Shown here piece by piece: positions 1 to 4,802 of a DNA stretch of 5,140 nt. Numbering within the stretch: position 1 is the stretch's first letter; each line of letters starts with the position of its first letter. The notes below the pieces were generated by a model that was not told the DNA's origin, did no database searches, and saw only the letters and a list, made by a program, of their open reading frames with translations. The DNA is from Ruminococcaceae bacterium UBA1865 (GTDB lineage Bacteria > Bacillota > Clostridia > Oscillospirales > Acutalibacteraceae), in NCBI GenBank assembly GCA_002338255.1, contig DDHX01000042.1:30348-35487 (forward strand), given 5' to 3'. Both the position numbers and the translations under genes were made by a program.

Positions 1-644
1 ACGCAAAGGTAAAATGTATTCGTGACGAAACCGGGCTGATTACGAATTTTGAAATCACCGGCGACTATCCGGCCTTTGGAAACGACGACGACCGTGTGGA
101 TTCCATTGCGCAAGAGCAGGTAAAACTGTTTTTTGAGGAATTGAAGAAAAATCCGACATATAGGAATGCGGAGCATACGTTATCCATCTTAACAATTACC
201 TCCAATGTTGTTTACGGAAAGAAAACCGGTGCGACTCCGGACGGAAGAAAAGCAGGAGAGCCATTCGCCCCCGGTGCGAACCCGATGCACAATCGCGAGA
301 AAAACGGTGCCCTTGCTTCGCTTAACTCCGTTGCAAAGCTGTCTTATGACGTCTGCAAAGACGGTATTTCAAATACGTTTTCCATCGTGCCGCAGGCATT
401 GGGGCATAGTGATGAGGAACGATACAACAATTTGACGTCCATTCTGGACGGCTACTTTATTCAGAAGGCGCACCACCTTAACGTCAATGTTTTGAATAAA
501 GAAACCCTGATGGAAGCCTATGAACATCCTGACCGCTATCCTAATTTGACAATTCGTGTATCGGGCTATGCCGTTAATTTTCACAAGCTTTCAAAGCAGC
601 AGCAGCTGGAGGTCATTTCGAGAACTTTTCATGAGGTGATGTAA
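1..644 (+). CDS. pflB: Pyruvate formate-lyase (formate C-acetyltransferase), C-terminal part, 5' end off the window
   Basis: This glycyl-radical enzyme converts pyruvate and CoA to acetyl-CoA and formate in the cytoplasm during anaerobic fermentation. The reading frame is open from base 3 and gives 213 residues before the TAA at 642-644, roughly the last quarter to third of a protein that is usually about 740-760 residues. Visible family signatures include [42 protein letters not shown] and HHLNVNVLN. The glycine-radical loop RVSGYAV lies near the C-terminus; its Gly codon is 564-566, with 25 residues after it, which matches the position of Gly734 in the E. coli enzyme. The catalytic Cys-Cys pair would lie upstream, outside the window. 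A GTG at 96 is internal and not the start. The gene overlaps pflA by one base. The radical loop and the PFL-specific blocks, with PFL activase next door, favour true PflB over other glycyl-radical enzymes such as glycerol dehydratase. Confidence 0.96.
   Translation, partial: AKVKCIRDETGLITNFEITGDYPAFGNDDDRVDSIAQEQVKLFFEELKKNPTYRNAEHTLSILTITSNVVYGKKTGATPDGRKAGEPFAPGANPMHNREKNGALASLNSVAKLSYDVCKDGISNTFSIVPQALGHSDEERYNNLTSILDGYFIQKAHHLNVNVLNKETLMEAYEHPDRYPNLTIRVSGYAVNFHKLSKQQQLEVISRTFHEVM
633..639 (+). promoter_or_regulatory. Ribosome binding site of pflA inside the end of pflB
   Basis: GAGGTGA lies four bases before the ATG at 644, within the last codons of pflB. Together with the TAATG stop/start overlap at 642-646 it fixes the pflA start and suggests translational coupling of the activase to its substrate enzyme. 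Confidence 0.8.
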
Positions 645-1369
645 TGAAGGGAAGGATTCACTCCTTTCAGAGCTTAGGGGCAGTGGACGGACCAGGACTG
701 CGCTATGTCGTTTTCATGCAGGGATGTTCCCTACGCTGTGCATACTGCCACAATCCGGATACGTGGAACACCTGCGGACAGGAATACAGTGTCGATGAAG
801 TCTTTGAAAAGATTTTGCGTTACAAACCTTATTTTGCTGAAAGCGGTGGAGTTACCGTGTCCGGCGGAGAGCCTTTGATGCAATGGGAGTTTGTGTCGGA
901 ATTGTTTCAACAACTGCATGGGGCAGGAATCCACACTGCGCTGGATACCGCCGGAATCGGTGACCTGAATGGCGCCCGCGCGGTGCTGCTGCATACTGAT
1001 TTAGTCCTTTGTGACTTGAAATTTTCCAATGAGGCGGATTATTTGCGCTACTGTAAGGGAAGCGTGACCAGTGTAATGAAATTTTTAAAACTTACAGAGG
1101 ATATGCGTGTGCCGTTGTGGATTCGGCACGTGGTCGTTCCGGGACTGACGGACAGCGAGGAACATGTTTTGAAAATCGTATCCCTATCGGCACAGTTTTC
1201 AAATTTGCAAAAGCTTGAATTGCTGCCATTCAAAAAAATATGCATGACCAAATACAATGCGTTAGGCATCAAATTTCCACTGAGCGATTACGATGAATGC
1301 ACAGACGCTGCAATTCAAAAGCTTTATCAAACAATTGAAAATTGCAGAAAAGAGCGTTCGTTAAAATAA
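644..1369 (+). CDS. pflA: Pyruvate formate-lyase activating enzyme (radical SAM)
   Basis: This radical SAM enzyme installs the glycyl radical on PflB by reductive cleavage of S-adenosylmethionine. The product is 241 residues; the E. coli enzyme is 246. The N-terminus GRIHSFQSLGAVDGPGLR is typical of the family. The [4Fe-4S] cluster motif CxxxCxxC is intact (Cys28, Cys32, Cys35, in CSLRCAYCHNPDTW). The SAM-binding SGGEP stretch is at residues 73-77. A DTAG motif at about 101-104 and the C-terminal pattern KYNALGIKFPL also fit the family. There is no extra eight-cysteine ferredoxin-like insert between the cluster loop and SGGEP, which separates it from activases of other glycyl-radical enzymes such as benzylsuccinate synthase or glycerol dehydratase. 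The ATG at 644 overlaps the pflB stop by one base and has a good ribosome binding site, so the two are co-transcribed. A terminator follows 17 bases after the stop. Confidence 0.96.
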   Translation: MKGRIHSFQSLGAVDGPGLRYVVFMQGCSLRCAYCHNPDTWNTCGQEYSVDEVFEKILRYKPYFAESGGVTVSGGEPLMQWEFVSELFQQLHGAGIHTALDTAGIGDLNGARAVLLHTDLVLCDLKFSNEADYLRYCKGSVTSVMKFLKLTEDMRVPLWIRHVVVPGLTDSEEHVLKIVSLSAQFSNLQKLELLPFKKICMTKYNALGIKFPLSDYDECTDAAIQKLYQTIENCRKERSLK

Positions 1370-1386
1370 GAATATCATGGATAAAT

Positions 1387-1428
1387 AAAATCCCGTAAGA
1401 CGATTTTCATCGCTTTGCGGGATTTTTT
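1387..1428. terminator. Intrinsic terminator, probably bidirectional, between pflA and the small ORF
   Basis: The arms 1387-1404 and 1409-1426 pair over 18 positions with a TTTC loop. There are two G-U pairs and one A/C mismatch, and the core is CCCG/CGGG. On the plus strand the stem ends in six Ts (1423-1428), the classic intrinsic form ending pflBA. On the minus strand the complement of the flanking A-rich stretch gives TTTTATTTAT after the stem. The same hairpin can therefore end the convergent minus-strand transcript, whose last gene stops at 1451. Confidence 0.88.
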
Positions 1429-1450
1429 ATAATGATTCAACTTTTTAAGA

Positions 1451-1630
1451 CTATTCCTTTAATTTATATCGTTCAACACAATCATGCAGGTCTCCGGACG
1501 AATGAATATCTTCCTGAATTAATGCCTGCTGGGTTTCTTCGGGGAGGGAGAAAAAATAATCCCTTGAATCTGGGTCGTTGTTGAATAAAAGACCTAAAGC
1601 AAGGGGATATCCATAAAAATTATTATCCAA
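1451..1630 (-). CDS. Small acidic protein of unknown function, 59 residues
   Basis: I do not recognise a named family. An open frame extends to a GTG at 1639, but that GTG lies inside the sequence AGAGGTGA (1643 down to 1636), which is a strong ribosome binding site. It sits five bases before TTG at 1630-1628, so I take TTG as the start, giving 59 residues rather than 62. The product begins MDNNFYGYPLALGLLF and continues with an amphipathic, acidic region (FFSLPEETQQALIQ). It ends in a short helical segment with Cys, Arg and Lys. There is no signal peptide or membrane helix and only one cysteine. The pattern 'YxxPLxLGxxxxxN...F..LPEE.QQ...' resembles, from memory, short proteins common in clostridia; that is an impression, not a search result. 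It lies 71 bases downstream of the efflux pump on the same strand with no terminator between, so it is probably last in the marR operon. A weak separate promoter cannot be excluded. Confidence 0.68.
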   Translation of the reverse strand: MDNNFYGYPLALGLLFNNDPDSRDYFFSLPEETQQALIQEDIHSSGDLHDCVERYKLKE

Positions 1631-1635
1631 AATAA

Positions 1636-1643
1636 TCACCTCT
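1636..1643 (-). promoter_or_regulatory. Ribosome binding site deciding a TTG start for the small protein
   Basis: AGAGGTGA on the minus strand is followed after five bases by TTG (1630-1628). The alternative in-frame GTG (1639-1637) is part of this site and cannot be served by it, so the TTG is preferred. Confidence 0.65.
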
Positions 1644-1701
1644 AACGATAGCTTTTACAAAAATTATCATTTTAGGAGATGAAAATTTTGGAATCTGTGT
1701 T

Positions 1702-3135
1702 TTAGAATTCTGCCGTTTTGCTTTTTTTGTTAAATAATCGAATCGCTGTAATGACAGCTCCTATCGTAGAAATGGAGGCAGCCGTAATAAATGCAATTCT
1801 CATTCCGAAAACAAACGCATCAGCTCTTCCCACAACGTAACCAGTTACATGGCGCCCAATTTTTGCGCTCATACTGCTGTATAAAATTGAAGTTGATAAG
1901 GCGATGCCAACCACCATACCAATATTACGAACCAGTGCGTTGACACTTCCGCCAATGCCTAATTTTTCTCGCGGAAGCATGGACATCACAAGCGAATTGT
2001 TGGGCGATTGAAACAAGCCGTTCCCAAGGGACATGACGGCAATGTATAGGCCCATCATGAAAAATGAAGGCTGTTCATTCAGACTGGACATCAGGAAAAG
2101 CCCGCCGCTGGTCAGCCCCAGACCAAATAAAGTTAAAATTTCAGAACCGATTTTATCGGCAAGATATCCGCTGAACGGCGCGACCAAAGCCAATATAAGA
2201 GGATAAATAGTCATATAAAGTCCGGCATTTCCCGGCGTCAGTCCCAATGCATTCTGCAAATAGAACGGCAAAATGATATTGCTGCACGAAATGGTAATAA
2301 ACGAAGTGAAAGCACAGAAAATGCTGATAGAAAACCATTTGTTTTGAAATATCTGCAAATCCAGCAACGGGGCTTCCATTTTCTTCTCAGCTTTAATAAA
2401 CAATACAAAGGCAACAATTGAAACGAAAAAGCATATCAAGATCGTCGGGTTTGAAAAGCCGACAGCCTGTCCATCTTCCAAAGCGTAGGAAAAGGGCAAA
2501 ATGGCTAAGATGAATAACTCCGTGCCCCGAAAATCCATTTTTTCATTGATTGTAGGCTCATCGCCGGAAAGCAATTTAAAGCTAACGGCAAGAACAGCAA
2601 TTCCAATCGGAACATTAATCCAAAATAAATATTCCCAACTGGCAAAAGAGATGATGAAACCTCCGAGGGCAGGCCCTACAAGAGCTCCAAGCGCCACAAA
2701 GGCTCCGTTGATCCCCAATGCTCTTCCACGTTCGTTTTGCGGGAAACTGCGTGTAATAATACCTTGGCTGTTTGCCATGGTGGCTGCGGAACCAATTCCC
2801 TGAATGGCCCGCGCTGCAATTAGCAGGGGAACAGAATGGGTTACGCCGCAAAGGAAAGACCCAATTGTAAAGATTGTTAATCCCAGTCTGAATATCTTGA
2901 CTTGGCCTTTTAAATCGCCAAGTCTTCCAAAAAATAAAATAAAAATCGATACCACAATCAGATATGCGCTGACCACCCAAGCGATTACTCCGGTTGTCAC
3001 ATTCAATGATGTTGCCATGATGGGTAAAGCAACATTCACAATACTGCTGTCCAAAGTGGACATAAAAGTAGACATCACAGTAATGATTAGAATAGCCCAC
3101 CGATTGTCTTTTGCTTTTGTATCTTGTGTTTTCAC
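1702..3135 (-). CDS. MFS multidrug efflux transporter, DHA2 (EmrB/QacA-like) family, 14 membrane helices
   Basis: This is an inner-membrane drug:proton antiporter of the major facilitator superfamily. With the GTG at 3135 it is 477 residues, usual for the 14-helix DHA2 group. In that numbering, motif D1 (LDSSIVNVALP) is at 28-38 at the end of helix 1, and motif A (GRLGDLKGQVKIF) is at 70-82 between helices 2 and 3. RAIQGIGSA is at 109-117, and the antiporter motif C region (GALVGPALGG) is at 150-159 in helix 5. The DHA2-typical FQSPNNS is near 375-381. Helices alternate with short loops up to a basic tail. Two starts are possible. GTG at 3147 leaves only two bases after GAAGGG. GTG at 3135 shares one base with the marR TAG (TAGTG), implying translational coupling, but has a 14-base spacing. 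I favour 3135, not strongly. The substrate cannot be read from sequence. Pairing with MarR suggests induction by a toxic small molecule. Confidence 0.93.
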   Translation of the reverse strand: MKTQDTKAKDNRWAILIITVMSTFMSTLDSSIVNVALPIMATSLNVTTGVIAWVVSAYLIVVSIFILFFGRLGDLKGQVKIFRLGLTIFTIGSFLCGVTHSVPLLIAARAIQGIGSAATMANSQGIITRSFPQNERGRALGINGAFVALGALVGPALGGFIISFASWEYLFWINVPIGIAVLAVSFKLLSGDEPTINEKMDFRGTELFILAILPFSYALEDGQAVGFSNPTILICFFVSIVAFVLFIKAEKKMEAPLLDLQIFQNKWFSISIFCAFTSFITISCSNIILPFYLQNALGLTPGNAGLYMTIYPLILALVAPFSGYLADKIGSEILTLFGLGLTSGGLFLMSSLNEQPSFFMMGLYIAVMSLGNGLFQSPNNSLVMSMLPREKLGIGGSVNALVRNIGMVVGIALSTSILYSSMSAKIGRHVTGYVVGRADAFVFGMRIAFITAASISTIGAVITAIRLFNKKSKTAEF

Positions 3136-3575
3136 TATTTTGCACACTGCCCTTCGCTGTATGTTTTATTTTCTATTTTTGCCAATGATTCAAAGACTGA
3201 ATTTTTATCAGGCTCGCTTAAATCATCAGTGATAAAATCAATCCATTGCTCAAGCCTCGTGAGGATTTCCGGAATACAGTCGCGGGCTTTATCTGTTAAA
3301 TACAGCTTACTTGCTCTTGAATCAAGTTCATCCGGTATTTTTGTTAAATATCCCAATTGCACAAGCTTTCGGATCGTTCTTGTTGACATTGCCTTATCAA
3401 CGCCTAATTTTTTGCTGAGGTTCTCACAATGAATCCCTTCATTGCCGCGCAGTTCCAGTAAATACGGATAAGAACCGCTGCTTAACCCGTATTCTTTTAA
3501 TACGATGTCCATGTGCGCTTGCGTCTTTTTAACAATTCTGACGCAATTTCGTATTAAAAATCTCTTATCATCCAT
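3135..3575 (-). CDS. MarR-family transcriptional regulator
   Basis: This is a winged-helix DNA-binding protein of 146 residues, the normal MarR length, and probably acts as a dimeric repressor of its own operon. The N-terminal helices (1-30) and the last helices (about 95-140) would form the dimer interface. The helix-turn-helix covers about 48-76 (ENLSKKLGVDKAMSTRTIRKL), with recognition helix near 60-72. The wing follows at 80-94, with the family-typical D-x-R in DELDSR (Asp85, Arg87). The ATG at 3575 has AGGTGG nine bases upstream. The stop at 3137-3135 overlaps the likely GTG start of the efflux pump by one base, so the two are an operon. The promoter ahead carries two palindromes suited to a MarR dimer. 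There are four scattered cysteines but no recognisable redox-sensor arrangement. The ligand is unknown. Confidence 0.93.
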   Translation of the reverse strand: MDDKRFLIRNCVRIVKKTQAHMDIVLKEYGLSSGSYPYLLELRGNEGIHCENLSKKLGVDKAMSTRTIRKLVQLGYLTKIPDELDSRASKLYLTDKARDCIPEILTRLEQWIDFITDDLSEPDKNSVFESLAKIENKTYSEGQCAK

Positions 3576-3580
3576 AGCAT

Positions 3581-3590
3581 TTCACCACCT
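3581..3590 (-). promoter_or_regulatory. Ribosome binding site of marR
   Basis: AGGTGGTGAA on the minus strand precedes the ATG at 3575, with nine bases between AGGTGG and the start. Another ATG at 3580 is directly adjacent to the site and in a different frame, so it is not used for this protein. Confidence 0.7.
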
Positions 3591-3611
3591 GCTTTAATCG
3601 ATACGCTTTCA

Positions 3612-3642
3612 TATAATAGTATATTATAGTTGATAAGTCAAC
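3612..3642. promoter_or_regulatory. Two abutting palindromes over the marR promoter, candidate MarR operators
   Basis: TATAATA-GTA-TATTATA (3612-3628) has perfect 7-bp arms and covers the -10 element. GTTGA-TAAG-TCAAC (3629-3642) has perfect 5-bp arms and covers the -35 element. They touch end to end. MarR dimers bind palindromes of this size and often block their own promoters. That this MarR binds here is inference; AT-rich arms can arise by chance, so the GTTGA/TCAAC site is the stronger candidate. Confidence 0.5.
3613..3641 (-). promoter_or_regulatory. Sigma-A-like promoter of the marR-efflux operon
   Basis: Read on the minus strand, TTGACT (3641-3636) and TATTAT (3618-3613) are separated by exactly 17 bases. 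Transcription would start near 3606, leaving a leader of about 30 bases before the marR ATG. Both hexamers lie within short palindromes, which fits control by a repressor. Confidence 0.75.
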
Positions 3643-3725
3643 GATGAGTTTTGAAGATGGCTTGGCACTGTTTTAATTGATTTTTTAATATATTTAAAAG
3701 ATTGGCAACAAAATGAATTGCGCTA

Positions 3726-3734
3726 TGTTATAAT
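3726..3734 (+). promoter_or_regulatory. Extended -10 promoter (P1) upstream of the NYN-LOTUS gene
   Basis: TGTTATAAT is a perfect TGn-TATAAT extended -10 element. A TTGGCA hexamer lies at 3702-3707, but 21 bases away, too far for a normal -35, so P1 would rely on the extended -10. Its transcript would start near 3741 and have a leader of roughly 195 bases. Confidence 0.5.
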
Positions 3735-3809
3735 AAAAATAAGATGGATTGCAGATATGGAATGTCCTGTTTGCCAAGGTTCACACAATTGCTCACGCTT
3801 AGAATTGAT

Positions 3810-3838
3810 TTGATAATCTGTTCCATATGACTTATAAT
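3810..3838 (+). promoter_or_regulatory. Sigma-A-like promoter (P2) of the NYN-LOTUS gene
   Basis: TTGATA (3810-3815) and TATAAT (3833-3838) are separated by exactly 17 bases, one mismatch from the full consensus. Transcription would start near 3845, giving a leader of about 92 bases before the ATG at 3937. Confidence 0.75.
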
Positions 3839-3881
3839 ATCATTAATGGATCAAAGTAAGAGAATATGTGCATAGTGAAAA

Positions 3882-3901
3882 CAGCCGCGTACCGGCGGTT
3901 G
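3882..3901 (+). other. Hairpin in the 5' leader of the NYN-LOTUS gene
   Basis: CAGCCGC (3882-3888) pairs with GCGGTTG (3895-3901) around a six-base loop, with one G-U pair. It is the only GC-rich structure in an AT-rich leader and lies 24 bases before the ribosome binding site. There is no T tract after it, so it is not an intrinsic terminator. It might stabilise the mRNA or be a site for a protein. Its function is unknown. Confidence 0.4.
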
Positions 3902-3936
3902 CTTGAAATTAAAATAAAAGAAATTGAGGTGTTCTG

Positions 3937-4731
3937 ATGCCTAAGGATAACCGTTTCGCGGTGCTGATTGATGCGGACAATGTGTCCGAAAAGTACATTA
4001 AACTGATTTTAGATGAAGTCTCAAACGACGGTGTTGCAACCTATAAACGCATTTATGGTGATTGGACAAAACCCGCGCTTGGTTCGTGGAAAAATGTTTT
4101 GCTGGATTATTCAATTACTCCCATTCAGCAATACGGCTATACAACCGGTAAAAATGCGACGGACTCTGCAATGATTATTGATGCAATGGATATTTTGTAT
4201 TCAAACAATGTAGACGGTTTCTGCATCGTTTCCAGTGACAGCGATTTTACAAGGTTGGCCGTGCGCCTGCGTGAATCGGGAATGAATGTCATTGGAATGG
4301 GAGAAAAGAAAACGCCGACTCCGTTTATTTCCGCCTGCAACAAGTTTCGCTATTTGGAAGTTCTGGCGCAGAACGCCATGCCGAATATTTTGCCCGCCGA
4401 GGACATTGAGTATGAGGAAGGTGCGTCGGTTCCCGTTACCGTAGAAATGACGCCGCTTGAAATCATCAAAAGTGCGATTCAAACCATTGTTCAGGAAATT
4501 TCCGATGACGATGGAAGAGCGTTCGTCGGTGAAATCGGAAACATGCTGGTGCGGCGCTATCCTGATTTTGATGTGCGGAACTATGGCTTTCGGAAGCTGA
4601 CGCCGTTGATTCAGTCCCTAAAGATTTTTGATATCGTTTCGGAACGCAACAGCGATGGATATAACCGTCTCGTTTACGTAAAGGAACGAAGCGCGGCAGC
4701 ACCGCTGCAGAACAGAAGAGATCAAAAATAA
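3937..4731 (+). CDS. NYN domain (PIN-like) predicted ribonuclease with C-terminal OST-HTH/LOTUS domain
   Basis: The 264-residue product has two domains. Residues 5-142 match the NYN/LabA-like fold. The acidic motifs are intact: IDADN at 11-15 (Asp12, Asp14), GKNATDSAMIIDAMD at 71-85 (Asp76, Asp82) and SSDSDF at 99-104 (Asp101, Asp103). In this family they are expected to bind metal for RNA cleavage. An acidic, proline-containing linker follows (about 143-170). Residues 172-250 fit an OST-HTH/LOTUS winged-helix domain, with the telling stretch YPDFDVRNYGFRKLTPLIQS at 208-227; this domain is associated with RNA binding. The tail is basic. No signal peptide or membrane helix is present, so the protein is cytoplasmic. 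The ATG at 3937 has GAGGTG five bases upstream and starts a normal-looking N-terminus. It is transcribed alone: marR diverges upstream and livF converges downstream. Domain assignment is confident; nuclease activity and RNA target are inference. Confidence 0.9.
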   Translation: MPKDNRFAVLIDADNVSEKYIKLILDEVSNDGVATYKRIYGDWTKPALGSWKNVLLDYSITPIQQYGYTTGKNATDSAMIIDAMDILYSNNVDGFCIVSSDSDFTRLAVRLRESGMNVIGMGEKKTPTPFISACNKFRYLEVLAQNAMPNILPAEDIEYEEGASVPVTVEMTPLEIIKSAIQTIVQEISDDDGRAFVGEIGNMLVRRYPDFDVRNYGFRKLTPLIQSLKIFDIVSERNSDGYNRLVYVKERSAAAPLQNRRDQK

Positions 4732-4749
4732 AAAATATCGAAAATGATT

Positions 4750-4779
4750 TCGGGCCAATGGCGATTGCCATTGGCCCGA
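4750..4779. terminator. Perfect 13-bp hairpin between convergent NYN-LOTUS and livF genes
   Basis: The arms 4750-4762 and 4767-4779 (CGGGCCAATGGC and its complement, closed by a T-A pair) are perfectly complementary around a GATT loop. The position between two convergent stop codons suggests a shared terminator. Neither strand has a proper T tract directly after the stem: the plus strand continues TTACTATATAG and the minus strand AAATCATTTTCG. It may instead act with Rho, or as a barrier against 3' exonucleases that protects both messages. Confidence 0.6.
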
Positions 4780-4802
4780 TTACTATATAGCGCAAATTAA
4801 TC

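Larger units (their letters stand above)
3591..3936. other. Divergent intergenic region, 346 bases
   Basis: This AT-rich region separates marR (minus) from the NYN-LOTUS gene (plus). It holds the marR promoter and palindromes at its left end and two plus-strand promoters (3726-3734 and 3810-3838). It also holds three TTGGCA-type half-sites at 3662-3667, 3702-3707 and, inverted, 3772-3777. An 8-bp inverted repeat ATATGGAA/TTCCATAT lies at 3755-3762 and 3821-3828, and a GC-rich hairpin lies at 3882-3901. A 23-codon frame from 3866 ends on the NYN start codon. No tRNA, known riboswitch or U-tailed terminator is seen. Confidence 0.6.

Noticed and set aside
1675..1704. Plus-strand AGGAGATGAAAATTTTGG resembling a ribosome binding site and TTG start
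   Set aside because: The frame reaches a stop after five codons.
2501..3432. Long plus-strand open frames opposite the efflux gene and marR
   Set aside because: They are antisense shadows of strongly coding minus-strand frames, with no ribosome binding sites or recognisable domains.
3135..3575. Redox-sensing (OhrR-like) MarR because of four cysteines
   Set aside because: There is no conserved N-terminal sensing Cys in the OhrR sequence context; the cysteines at 11, 50, 100 and 144 do not form a known arrangement.
3662..3721. Possible sigma-54 (-24/-12) promoter from the TTGGCA motifs
   Set aside because: The copy at 3662 lacks the GC at -12. The copy at 3702 is followed by TTGC, but with 14 bases between GG and GC instead of 10.
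3744..3830. A 28-codon plus-strand frame starting three bases after the predicted P1 start site
   Set aside because: There is no ribosome binding site, composition is not protein-like, and it overlaps promoter P2. Only leaderless translation could express it, so I do not call it a gene.
3591..3936. Riboswitch, 6S RNA or tRNA-like leader upstream of the NYN gene
   Set aside because: The inverted repeats do not form a recognised aptamer or a long rod with a central bubble, and no T-box or terminator/antiterminator pair is visible.
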